Positions 12,496-24,291 of a stretch of 64,000 bases of DNA are shown one piece after another (position 1 is the first letter of the stretch; the number at the start of each line of letters is the position of its first letter). The stretch is from Collybia mongolica (lineage: Eukaryota > Basidiomycota > Agaricomycetes > Agaricales > Clitocybaceae), in the NCBI GenBank assembly GCA_013420905.1, contig JAAXNY010000005.1, positions 62,001-126,000 on the forward strand, written 5' to 3'. The notes under the pieces are model-generated. The model worked only from the letters and a program-made list of their open reading frames with translations, was not told the origin of the DNA and made no database searches. The position numbers and the translations under genes are program-made.

Positions 12496-13893
12496 ATGTC
12501 AATACCAATCCCGCACACAAGGCTTGAGATCAACGATACATACGGTCAGTTATACTTAAGGCATTCTTGGAGGTGGCATCAAGGAATGAGGTACTGTAGG
12601 GGCAGCATTCATTGGGACATTGTTCACAACCATGTGCGTTACTGTCCTCCTGTTTCTTCTTTCTAATCCAATAAAGCACTCACAGGTTATATGCGTTTAC
12701 GACGCTCCAGGTAATAGCACATGACCTTGTCTTAATATTCGACCGTACTAACGCAACCCGTTATCAGGCATACTTCTACTTTGTCTACTACCCCAAGGAC
12801 GCCATGCAAATAAATTTCTGGTTTGTGAATGATGCTCAATAACCTCATCCTACCATTTAGATACTAAGAGAATATTTCTAGGTGTCACTTGTGTAGTAAA
12901 CATTACTACCGTAGTTGGCTAGGCTCCTTCACCTACTCATCAATCTTAGGGTACTTGACACGATCCAAACTGTTCTCGGTTAGTACGAAAACACGACCAA
13001 CAATGAAATTTCTTTTGATCGTTCCCTTCTTATTGTTGTTGTCCCTGTACCATTACTTGGCCTGTCAAGTTTACCCGATCCATCCGAGGTGCTGAATTGA
13101 CCTCGCCCACTCTTAGGTGACAAACTACGCAAATCCACCCGCCCTTGCTATCGGCCATCGGTAAGCAATATCTAATTGTTCTCAACACTTGTCCCAAAAT
13201 TGTTCCATACCTTAGGTCGTTCTTTGTATGTTTTTTCCTAACCGGGAACAATGTTCAAGGGATAATCACGTTCACTAGTCATCAATTGCCATGAACGTAA
13301 GACGTTTAATATATATAAATATCTTGACACCACCTAACTGTAACTCCGATTTCATCAACAAGGTCACGGTGTCTTTCTGTGTTCAATGGTAATGCGGCCC
13401 CAAATCAACCTAATAGTCATTGACGATACCCATAGTTTCTTCACCGTTCGCATTTTCCGATGTGGATATGACGGCGCTATTTTTAACTTGCCCAACGTAT
13501 TGTGTACACCAAAATAGTGAGCCCACCTAAAATAAGATGGTGGCTCTAGCCATTCATTTGGGTTCCTATTTCATAAGTTTCACTAACAACTAAGGTTATA
13601 CAGGCTTTGGTTGTATTAGGCCATCTCCGCATTGTAATTAATAAAGATATTCAAAAATCACGACTTGATCTATCTGACTTCCAACCGTTACAGAGACTGT
13701 TGTATTTATGTATGCCTTGCACCGCGTCAACTTTTGGATCTGCTAATCTGATACTGGACTGAAGGCTCGTCGAGAAAGGGATGAAACGACTTCCAGAGAT
13801 AAAAGTGCATTCATAAATCTACTATTCTAACCGAGTCGTAAATCGAGCCACAGCTTACCGCCGCGGCACCATCTCATCGTTCAGGTACATACC
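12496..13893 (+). pseudogene. Broken second copy of the DUF6534 membrane-protein gene
   Basis: This locus repeats the exon order of the gene at 2318-4294, in the same orientation about 10.2 kb downstream. It starts with an ATG and reads PHTRLEINDTYGAAFIGTLF, then LYAFTTLQ, AYFYFVYYPKDAMQ, VLDTIQTVL, VTNYANPPALAIGH and FFTVRIFR across matching splice positions. Several changes argue against function. Where the first copy has Trp (TGG) split across an intron, this copy would give TAG (exon ending GTGTA near 12895). The donor after TACCATTACTTG is GC instead of GT. The conserved GHW is GHR. A short insertion/deletion near 13550 breaks the AGATGGTGGCT exon. Similarity stops near 13890, before the last membrane segments. 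Alternative splicing round the stop cannot be excluded. Confidence 0.7.
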
Positions 13894-13899
13894 GTTTCT

Positions 13900-16790
13900 G
13901 CCTCTTTTTTTCGCATGATCTGCAGAAGAAAATTTGCTACTGTGGGGGTGTGGCCACATCTAGACACCGTAAATGGGAACTACATCATCCAATACACGCC
14001 TACTCCACACCTATATTTTTCTGCTCGATGCCATACCTGCCCAATTTCTTCCCGCCGTTGGGTTCATGCCTGTGTTAGTTGATATACACCGATCATGACA
14101 ATATACTGAGCTCGGTATTCTAGATCAGGAGAGTTATATGGATAACTGTAAAAGTACTCAGGAAAAAGGCGACGAAGGTTTGGTGAATGTCCCAGCCTAG
14201 AGTTGAACGAGGATCCTCTCGCTAAGCGCTCTACTAATGTATACGAGACGCACGTAATAGATACACCATCGGGTCAAGTGGGGAGGTACAGAGATTTATT
14301 TCTTGCTGTTGTGGTTTTTCTCAGATTCCGCGACCGTTAGGGCCGTATCTGTGTGTTGATCAAACCACCACTACTGTGGTTGTAGATACTCTTTTCCATT
14401 GGTCGTTCATAACTGAGGAAAGTCACGAGTCGCTGCTTGGATTTTGCCGTGACAAGATATTTTCGTATAAAAGGTGGATGTGACGTAAACAAATACAGCT
14501 AAGAGCTAACTCGACGGCGCCCAGGGCTTCCAGCAGTGTACGGCGTTTAGGGACCTAAAACAGTCCGGTCAGCGCTCAACAGCGGTTTCAGAGTTTTGGA
14601 AGACACCCGCGGTTGCGCTACTGTGTCTACTCCAGAGCCGTGGAGGCAATGGCAGGAAGCGATATCCGCATCTGAAGGAGGTATTTCTCGAATGCTGTCA
14701 GTTTCAGTGCCTTAACTAATGTCTGTCTAGAGATAATCGTGCTGAGTTCCGTAGCTGGGCGTCTTGTTGGCCAATTAGAACACATTTAAGCCCGAGGGAT
14801 ACGCACAAGGTCCATACTGTTGATGACTTCATCGATCAATTCCTCTTCGTCAGAGTGCATGATGAAACAAGATGACGTGAGACGGCGTTTAGTCCCGGAT
14901 AACCGTTACTTTGGGCGAAGGTATATATTCGCGCTCGAGGCCTTCAGATTTGGATGGCAGGTCACAATCATTGGTTCTGAACGAGATTGGGTTACTCCAA
15001 CTTTTCCTGTGACTCACTTCCCTCAATCAGCCTTCGAAAGATACCTCGCGTAGTCCTTGAGGATCGAGAGTAGCTCGCTGGACCTTTGACAATGAGATTC
15101 CGCGGTAGACCCCCAAGGTGTTCTTTTACTATCGCTGAAGGTATGAATCAAGTCAGCATTGTTATCCGCCAGCAAGAAATTTTGCCCCAAATCATGTGTC
15201 ATTTGATTAAGCGTCACAAGTTCAACCCCAATCATAATACTCGCCTAATTCTAGGCTCCTAGTAGAACCATCCTCCCAGCTCGACGCATCGCTGGCCCTA
15301 GACAAAGTACGGAAGTGAACTTTCCCCAACACGCAAAAGTAGTTCCCATCGCGACATGGCGCCTGTCACGTGGTTTCAGCACGTGTTTGGTTCATGTTTC
15401 CAAGCCCCTCGGGTACTGACTCCCAAGGGCGAACAGCATAGAATGTACAATCTTCAAAATCTACCATATCAGAAGGTCAACGTCTGACAACCTGTGATAG
15501 GGATTTATAGGATCACCAACGAATGAGAACTATCACTCCTGACTCGGCCTTCCGATACACGTCGTAAACAAGGGCACAAGGACTTATGGCTACACGCATC
15601 GCAGGAAGCAAAATTTGAGGGTAGGGTAATCCTTGAGAGGAGCCAAAGGGCACAGTAGTACAACTGAGTACGTACTCCTTCCGTCGCTCATCTCCCTCTT
15701 AACAATCCCGGGTCAGCATCGTCATCACAAAGCATCATCGTTAGGCCTTTCCCTATACATCTGTACCCGACTCGTAGCCACCACGAGGATATCCCATTGT
15801 CCTCCTTGAATTAGCACCACACTGGAACTCGGAATTCCCAACTGTAGGGCCTTGGGTAGCGATGACTGCCTATGCTCCAAAGGCGCTATCACTCTAGAAT
15901 GGAGGCGTGAACCGCGCGCCAATCACCATCTTCCGCCAGAACCAAACCTCTAAAAATGTATGGAAAGCTCTTTGGATAACAAAAATGGGAATGGAAGGGG
16001 CGTTATGTGTGTGAAGCAGGCAGGTATATACAACGTACGTCCAACCATAGCTCCAACGAACACTCTTCTATGTTCACAATACACCTATCACCCAGACACA
16101 TCCTATTCTCACAGGCCGTGGGGTACACAAGTGCTGCCTTTCGACTACCACATATTGCAGGCGTAGGCGCTTACAAAGCCATGGCTTTCGGAATTTCGGG
16201 ACCAGTCCCGCCCCTACAAGGAGACGCGTTATGCCCCCATGTAGCAACACAGTGGGCCCCCGTTTACGTTTCTCCAATTATCAGTATTCAGGTCGCCAGT
16301 ACGTAGCCATACCCTCCGCTGCGTTATCCACGCTGCCGTTTGCACAGCGCTAGGAGAACGCCATTTTCTGAACCCCAGGGGCGTTGTCGGTGCAACGAAT
16401 TTCGCGCCTTGAAATTCTCTTGTAAAGTTTCAGTAACGCAAAGATGTCAAAATGTGGTGAACAAGCGTGTTTTGACGCGTGATCAATTGTGCGGACGATA
16501 TGATATCTTCACGCCATGACTGATGTATATACCCTAGTCTGGGCCTCTTATTAAAATCTGTGCCTTATACCGAGGTTTGTCATAATTATCTTATGCACGT
16601 TTGAATGCTAGCCGGGGGAACCAATGCCACACTCCTATTATTAGCCGTTCAAAAAAGTTCTCTTTCCTCTGTTCGCGTTCGGTGGACTCAACCTTCTGTC
16701 GAACTGGGACCTCCCGCATAGAATTCAATGGTCCAAATTATTGAATAGGCGACCCCGCTACCTTATACAGCGTTAATGCGATATTTTCCT
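13900..16790. other. Unassigned intergenic DNA
   Basis: No convincing gene. A truncated tRNA-like sequence is listed separately at 14189-14249. A TATA-like stretch occurs near 14463. The longer frames (14820-15053, 16007-16306) have no recognisable content. Confidence 0.35.
14189..14249 (-). pseudogene. Truncated tRNA-like relic (possibly tRNA-Ala)
   Basis: On the minus strand a near-canonical T arm is visible: stem CCTCG / CTAGG with loop TTCAACT. It is followed by a 3' strand CTGGGAC that can pair, with wobbles, with GTCTCGT at the other end. Between them the anticodon region reads CGCTTAGCGAG. It resembles the CTTAGCATG loop of tRNA-Ala(AGC) with bases lost, and the D arm is too short. 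At 61 bases it is too short to be a working tRNA. Confidence 0.3.
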
Positions 16791-19053
16791 TTACACCTTC
16801 TCGAACCACACTTCTGATCTCTCGCGAACTGTCTTTCCTTGGGGACTTGGGATGCCCTCTCCCGCACCCCATATACCTGTGAGGCCCAAACCAATACGAT
16901 CTTTGTCAGCCGTGAGTTCAGCATACGTGCCGAGGTCGGTCCCGTCATCGCCTTGGGTCCAGAACGGCTCGGTAGGGTCACCAGTGGGCTTGGGGAGGAT
17001 AGGTCAAAGGAGGTCCAGATAAAACTCATATTACACTCACATAAATTGAAAACGCGCTGACGTTGAAAGCGTTGCCGTTGAAATGTGTAACCTTAATGTG
17101 GGATGCCCAAGGGCTATCCCACTCACCGATGAACGTCGGGACTTTTGAATCGGCAACACCAGGAAGCGTGAGGATTTTGTTCGAGGCTAGGGCCCGACAG
17201 GGGGGAGAGGCAGCTGGGTCGTTTGGTGAAATAAGGCAGAGTTCAAAATCCCCATAGCCACTATTGCTGTAATTTCCAGCCAGAGCTGTGAAGTTGACCG
17301 ATGGAAGAGAAAGTTTAGTTGGGCGTGGAGTGGCCTGTGGTAGTGGCATCGAAACCAGAGCTTTATATCTGATAGCGATGTATCAGCGAAGCCTGGATGT
17401 CATTTGAAGCACCTACCTGCTGTCCCAATCAACTATCTCTAGACCAAGAGCCTCGTCCAGAATGCGCGCTTTGATAATTTCCATGATATAAGACCCAAAC
17501 ATATTATCGTTTGTAAGAACCGCCACTCCGAGGTTGTCGAAAGGTAGTCGACTAACTTGCGAGTGAAATCCTGGATAAATCACCTTAGTACAAGAACGTA
17601 TAAATATACTATGATTGGATAAACCTGGTACATCGCCACCATGTTCAATTATCTCTACGGGCGCGAACAAATGAGAAATTTACGTTTAATCAGCAGATAA
17701 AACACGAGACACACCATGACCTCTGTAAGTACCCCGACCCTGTCCTCCACCGTAAACCACGGGGGAAAGCTCAGGAAATTGCCTTGAGATGAGGCTTCAG
17801 GAAGAGTGAAACCGATTCAAGATGCAACATACGCCTGACCGGTCACAACGCTAATGCCAGAAGCCACAGTTTCGATCGCATTAATTGGAATCACCGAAGT
17901 ATTAGTTCCTGGCTTTACACCATCGAGGAGTAGCGTTTGTAGCCAAGTTGCCTAAGAGGACGTGAATGGAGGCATGTGAGTAGATTGACATCTGGACGTA
18001 CCATATCTTTCGCTGTACTGATCACGCCTCCAGCTCCAGATAGGACTGATACAAACGGTCAATTGCGATATCTCGCCGTGAATAACATAAATGACTCACC
18101 ATTCCCATCCTCGCCGCCCATCTGTGCCCAGAAAGGCAGAGCTCTGGGCGTTCCATTCCCGAAAATATCACCCGGGGAACTGAGTTGCTTCGCCATGCTA
18201 TCGGCGAGTAGCCCGCTTCCATTCGCGACATCGAATGAATACGTTGTTGATGTCATTCCTAGGGGGTCGAAAATGTGTTCTTTGACATAGCGGGCGAAAG
18301 GAGTCCTCGACGGAAGGAGGAGCGGTGGCAAGTATGACAAAAGCGTGTACATACTGTTGTCGTATTGCCATACCTCGCGGAACTCCGCAGATGGTTTCAA
18401 AAACTTCATTTTCTTTATCTGGGAGATACAGAAAATATTAGGGCGCTGCTTCGAACTTCATGGGGACGAGATACACACAATGGTTGGGACATCATCTTTC
18501 CATTTGTAATGGAAGTCATGGCGAGGCATGCCCGTCCGATGGGCCATTACATCTATGAGGCTAGCCTGTTTGGAGGCGGTTGGGTCTTGCAGTCCCCAGA
18601 TTGGTATGATTGACGCAATTTTGGTGGTCCACGACAGGCGAGGTGAGAGCGTTTCATTGTTGACCAACAGCCCTGTTGCAAGTACGTCAAATAGCTACCA
18701 TATAATTCAGCATCATGGTAGGGTACTAATCATACTCTGAATCCGATTTTCGCCCTCACCTTGGAGTTGGACCCTATGCCGAAGCGCGTGTTCTCGGTGA
18801 CTCGGGCGCCTTTGAGAGTGGCCATCCCATATCCCTTCGTTTCAACATGCCATTCTCCCCGTTCATTCAGCTTGACTATCGCAACCGCAGCACCTCCTGG
18901 CGAGGTCCAGTTGGCAATGACCTGGTTGATAAACCCATCGACTTCATCAGTCAGGATCTTTCCCTGAGAGCTCTGAGCACGAGTATGCAAAATAGTAGAA
19001 GAGCTGTAGAGCAAACAAACGATAATTGATGAGCTTATGCTGGACGGACGCAT
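16791..19053 (-). CDS. Secreted serine beta-lactamase-like hydrolase (PF00144 type)
   Basis: This encodes a fungal extracellular protein of the class C beta-lactamase / penicillin-binding-protein-like fold. Such proteins usually act as esterases or peptidases of unknown substrate. The start ATG (19051-19053) opens a signal peptide, MRPSSISSSIIVCLLYSSS. The nucleophile motif SxxK is SNSK in FGIGSNSK, split by an intron from LFDVLATGLL. Further landmarks are LIDVMAHRTGMPRHDF, the second catalytic motif YxN as YDN in WQYDNSMYTLLSYLPP, HIFDPLGMTSTTYSF, LQTLLLDGVKPGTN and PVVYGGGQGRGTYRGH. The third motif is HGG in EHGGDVPG, at the KTG position, then RLPFDNLGVAVLTND. The C-terminal domain has FNGNAFNVSAFS, DPTEPFWTQGDDGTDLGTYA and ERSEVWFEKV before TAA at 16791-16793. 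All key residues are present and every intron I checked keeps phase, so it is probably functional. It has no related neighbour. Confidence 0.85.
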
Positions 19054-22000
19054 GACGAGGGATAATGTAAGGGTAGGTGAGGTGAGCAAGGCCTCATTTA
19101 TATGTAATTTCCCGAGGGTGAATCGGGTGGACGTACTGTAGTACGTACATACATTGCAGCCCGCTAATGGCGCAGCGCGTGAAATGCAGTGCCTTAGGCC
19201 ATGAACCACCGCATGTCAGTTGATCGCAAGATCGGCGCATCATATATCGTCTGACATCGAGGAATGGCAGCTAAGATTGAGTTTCGGTATCTCGTAGCCG
19301 TCGGAGCACTGCAGCTTGGCTTGATACCTCCTTCATTTCGAAAATAACATTGTGGTTTGAAGTTTAGTTCTTATCCGGTGATCGGAATATACGTGACAAC
19401 GCAGCGAGGAACCACAAGTCCGGACTTACAGGAGCCCAGGTCGGGAAACACGGGGTAACGGGACAATAGGGAACGGCATACCTCGAAACTGACATGTGGT
19501 AATGGTGACTACAACTCAAAAGAATCAACGGGTCTTCAAATTGCCGAACCTGCTGTCGAAATGTGGCTGTTGATCCTGAACTGTAAAACGATGAGGTAAG
19601 CGAGTAGCTCGGGTTTGCTTTAGGTATAGAGGCGAGGACTATGGATATGGAGATCTAATGACACTGTAGGTAGTCAGGCATTTCCCAACGCACCTAGTAA
19701 GGTTGCAACGCCACGCTTGAAAAGGATATATCCCTGAAATAAGGTAGAAACGTGTCGATGGCTGAAGAGGGCGGTGAGAGCCAATCAAGCAATTTTGAGG
19801 AGGCCACCCAGTGAGTTATCGGCCTTCAATAGCTGAGGACGACAAATACCGCATGCACGCGAACCCATGTCGCTATAGGGAAGCGGCCATTCTTCAGCAT
19901 GCTCGTCAGGCCCATCGGCCTGGTACCATGTCAAGAGCAGTGGAAAAGATACGGTGCCGGAACAGAAGTATAAGTACGACTTGTACAAGATCATGAGCCG
20001 CTAACCCCTCACGACGCTAGCGACCTCTTGAGTTCTGATATCGATGCTACACTTTGAACTTTACATGAAACAACATCCAGAAGGATACGAAATTAGAACT
20101 TACAATGATCGCCAACGTCTCATCTTCTGCCGTCCGAACAATTTAAAGTACTTGGATGCGAGGGAGCACCACGTATCGACGAGGAGAATCAATGAGACCC
20201 AAAGGAATACCTATTCAACGAATCCTCACACTTACCTAAAATCTAACGGTTACAATTGAAATTGTAAAAGCATACCCTGATCTGGACTGATTATACCTTG
20301 GTTGGTTCTGAAAGGGTTGGCCCACCGATGGAAAGAGGCCTCCTGGGTCGCTTCATCTAGATGATGATTCTCTGGAAAAAGTAAGCCCCTTAAAAAAAAA
20401 AGCGCATTTCTACCGGAACAGTAGAAGGACTCACAGAATAGAGGGTACAGGGACAAATCAGTAAAAACTGGATGAGATGGGCAGGTTGAAACAATCGCCA
20501 AATTCGAGACTGATATACTGCGATACGGCACGTGAGGACCACAAAAATGAATATCAAGAAGGGACTTGGGAGAAGGGATAACTAATGCTGTCAGCCTACC
20601 CAAATGGGAGATGAGAGAATTGCAGATGGCCAGAAAGCATAATAGGTAGAGGGAAATAATAAGCTATAGCGTCATAGCGTCACTGGCTCCAACGTAAGGA
20701 ACAACTCAAATACCCGATTGAGGAAAAAAGTTCAGAAATGACTAAGGGTGTATGATGCCAACATATGCGCATATAAGGAGAAAATAGAACGACAGGATGG
20801 TATCTGGGCCAAATACAGCGCTGTTCGTCAAACGAGGACAACTAGGACGAGGAGCTAACGAAATTCGGGTGAGAAAAGTCGTAGTGAACCAGGATAAACT
20901 CACAGAGAAGTCCTTGAGCAGATCGGAAGATGCTCAAGTAGAAATACATACAGTAAGGCCACGAACCAACGCGAGAGGATTCAGCTGTAAAAAGCGACAA
21001 CAATGATGAGGAACGAAAATTTTCAACATTGGTCATATTAAAGAATTAAGGCCGGAATATACCGGGACTGGCTGATCCTCATCACATATGTGTTAGTTAG
21101 CCGGCGTTGTCACCGAGAGTAAACAACTTTGCTCAAGGCAACATTGAACACAGTCACATCCACCTTTATCTGCGCGAGTGTGGAAAGTACCCCTTTAGCC
21201 AGCCCGACAAGTGCATGAGGTATATAAGTGCGTCCAGGTCCGCGTCGCTTTGGAGACCCTGACGATCATTGGTAATAGTATGTCATAAATGGAGATCTTC
21301 TGCATCGTTCGTCGCAAGTTCTCAAAAGCACGAAATTTAATGGATCCTTCGATAGTCATGTGCAGATTCGAGATTATCAAAGCGTTTGAAGGGTGTAGCA
21401 GAGGACACCCAGTGTAAGCCAGTCGCTCTCTGATAGCGTATGGATGGTGTATGACCATGAATGATGCTCCTAACCACCACGACTTTAGAAGGCGTCATAT
21501 ATCAGATTGCCCAAAGCGTCACTCTCTATATCCACAGTATCAATTCAACACAGGTTGCATAGGTTAAATCTTAAGGATATGGAGGAAAACGACTAGTAAG
21601 TTCAGCCTGTGAGGTTGGACGAGTCAGACTCCGAATCCCATTCTTGGTGCAGTGGCCACCGATCCTTGTCAGCGTCACTCCCACTCCAGATCCACGCTGA
21701 CGAACCAAGATTCAAGGGGGTTTAGACCGATTAGGCCAGTAAATTATGCCTCACGTGATGGGGGGAGGGTTATAAAGAGGGTTTAGAACAATCCTGACAC
21801 CTGTGGGCGAAATCTCCATTTTCCTCCGTCCGTGACGATTAATTCGCGATCGTTATCAATGGCACTTTGTGTTCCGTTAAGTCCCTTGAGTGCGACCAGA
21901 GCCGAGATGGGAACTTAGGGCTAGGTGTTATGAGCAGTTTGTATAGCCTCATGGTAAGCTCGTGCTCAGCTCAATCCGCATTTATTTATGCTTACTATAG

Positions 22001-22755
22001 GCTGATCGTGTTCCTTACGTACTAGTCACTGTTGACTTGACGTTATCGGCCGGCTTGGAAGATACGCCATATAGTCCTAGTCGCATGAATGGATAATGTA
22101 CGTTCCTGGTATGTTTCTCTCCACCCGTGTCATTTAGATCCCTGTTCTAAGATTTAGGCCAATGCACACGTCCCTCCTAACAGATACATACATACACATG
22201 AAACATCCCCTCATGTCGATGCTGCGACGCCGCGGCCCTAAGGACACGCGCCGAATTAGGGACACTTGAGTGGCCGAGTAGTGGTGGTTCTCGTCCAGGG
22301 AAGCGCAGACTCATGAGAAGCGTGGTGATCGCGGCAGCCATGAGGCGCATTAAGCGGCAAGCATCAAAGCGACGCGCCCCCAAGGAATCTGCTCCCTCCT
22401 ATCAACGTCGCCCCAGATTACTATCGATTCTTCTTTGATAACAACTACTCCCTCAATCCCTTCCGACGCTTGAGATGGACGTTATGAATGTCGTTGTCAT
22501 GTTATTGGGAATATATTCCCACACTTAATTTTACCCGTGGAGTCACCCGAGATGGCATCACGGAATTCAGGGCCGGTTGCAAGGCTAAAAACGGACCACT
22601 TCACAACGTGTCTAAACCAAGCCCTTCCTGGAGCTTCGACCTTCTATTCCCCTGTTGTAACTATCCCAGGTATGTCAGAAGACGTCGCGCTTTGGTGTCG
22701 TTTGCTCACAGTTTTACAACGTTCGTTCGCACAATTCGCATGATGTGCAGCCGAT
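19054..22755. other. Unassigned intergenic DNA
   Basis: Apart from the TATA element of the beta-lactamase-like gene, I see nothing that can be supported. Open frames at 20250-20603 (minus) and 20797-21006 (plus) have no recognisable domains and no plausible partner exons. The 3.7 kb may hold decayed repeats. Confidence 0.35.
19097..19102 (-). promoter_or_regulatory. TATA box of the beta-lactamase-like gene
   Basis: On the minus strand this reads TATAAA, 43 bases before the start codon at 19053. Confidence 0.45.
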
Positions 22756-24291
22756 ATGGCGGTTGAACTCCATGCTACAACACCGACCGACCTTGAAACA
22801 TCGCGCATCGCACATCTAGAGCCACTAGCATTCTCGACAAACGATGCCCTGTCGGACCAGGACCATTTGCTTGTGCGAGAGGTGCTCGTTGAGACGGAGA
22901 ACCACGTCCAATCTCTGGACAAAGAGATTGCGCGACTTGAGGCAACCATCAGTCATATCCAGCAGCTCCGAACGAAGGAACTCGCTCGCATCTCAAAATT
23001 ACGACTAGGAATTGCGCCTCACAGGAGAGTCCCGCCAGAGATTCTCGCAAAGATCTTCGTGCATTGCACAGTCATGGAGGGCTCTAAAGTCCACCTTCCA
23101 CCCCGCTACGGCTACTCAATTTGGGATGTGATCCAAGTCTGTTCAAGGTGGAGGAAAATCGCCTTGGCTGAACCACTCCTCTGGAATCGTGTAAGCGTCA
23201 ACTCCTGCAGGAGGACTGATGGTTTGAATCATTTGGTTCATGACATCCTTTTGCATCGAGGCGGGCAGGGTATCATTGACTATAGCGCACAGCCCATTTA
23301 TGCATGCCAAGATTGGCAAGACTTTTCTTCCCTTTTGACAAAATATCCCCATCGACTTCAACGGATCACGCTCGGATTTGTGGATTTCATACCCCCATCA
23401 TTTTCTGCGCCCTGCGCGCTCTTCGATGATCTACAATCCATCACGTTATCTTTCAGTGAATTAAGGGTTCCCCATAACTTCGAGAATTTACAGATAAAAG
23501 CGTTCTCTAGGGCTCGCAACCTGAAGCAGGTGTCAATCTGGTCTGCGGAGAGAAATATCAAGGTTTTCTCCACGTGGGCTTCATGCATATCGCTACCGTG
23601 GGCGCAGCTGACCCATCTTACCATTGATGGAATACCCACTAACGTTTTCATCAACATGCTCGAGCGCTGCGTTCATCTTGTCTCTTGCAACATCGGACCA
23701 CAGGGCGGCCTCTCCAACGAGGAACTCCATCGAGGTTCCATCTGCCTGGAGAATATTCACTCGATGTTTTTCTCTAGCTACAGTGACTATTCCGCCGTCG
23801 TTGCGGTCTTAGACCTTCTGGTCGCCCCAAGCATGAAAACTCTGGTATTTGCACTGCCTGATTGGGAAGAGTGGCCCCAAAGGAGCGTTTTGAACCTGAT
23901 TGAGCGCTCCAATTGCAGAATCGAAATCTTCGAAACTCCTGAGGATGCGCTGGTTGACGATGAAATCATTCCTTTGATGAGAGCTATGCCGCACCTCACA
24001 CAATTCTTCGCCTACTATAAAGAGCCGGTATCGGACTCAACACTTGACTCCATCGTGACCGAAAACCTGTGTCCGAACCTGCGCATTCTGAAGGGGATAC
24101 AAACTTCCTCAATACGATCATTCACCGAGTTTATGCGTAGGCGATGGGATGATTCGTGTGGAGGAATATGGGATGCCAGCGTAACGGTTCCGTCAGATAT
24201 TTTCGACCAAGAGGAGGAGTACTACCACAGCTTACGCGTGGAGCTTTGCAATAACTGGCGAAGAATCGTCGCAGAACCCTACTTCAAGTAA
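22756..24291 (+). CDS. Coiled-coil F-box protein, 511 residues
   Basis: This is a predicted SCF ubiquitin-ligase receptor of the large Agaricomycete F-box family, encoded in one uninterrupted exon. A coiled coil at about residues 35-80 (VETENHVQSLDKEIARLEAT) is followed by the F-box at about 88-135: HRRVPPEILAKIFVHC, then SIWDVIQVCSRWRKIALAEP. The remaining 370 residues form an irregular leucine-rich region ending in RNLIERSNC-like and FETPEDAL phrases. It is closely similar to the minus-strand gene at 26368-27900 throughout, including the FETPEDAL and LMRAMP blocks and a matching length (511 versus 510). The two genes converge tail to tail. Targets are unknown. Confidence 0.85.
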   Translation: MAVELHATTPTDLETSRIAHLEPLAFSTNDALSDQDHLLVREVLVETENHVQSLDKEIARLEATISHIQQLRTKELARISKLRLGIAPHRRVPPEILAKIFVHCTVMEGSKVHLPPRYGYSIWDVIQVCSRWRKIALAEPLLWNRVSVNSCRRTDGLNHLVHDILLHRGGQGIIDYSAQPIYACQDWQDFSSLLTKYPHRLQRITLGFVDFIPPSFSAPCALFDDLQSITLSFSELRVPHNFENLQIKAFSRARNLKQVSIWSAERNIKVFSTWASCISLPWAQLTHLTIDGIPTNVFINMLERCVHLVSCNIGPQGGLSNEELHRGSICLENIHSMFFSSYSDYSAVVAVLDLLVAPSMKTLVFALPDWEEWPQRSVLNLIERSNCRIEIFETPEDALVDDEIIPLMRAMPHLTQFFAYYKEPVSDSTLDSIVTENLCPNLRILKGIQTSSIRSFTEFMRRRWDDSCGGIWDASVTVPSDIFDQEEEYYHSLRVELCNNWRRIVAEPYFK

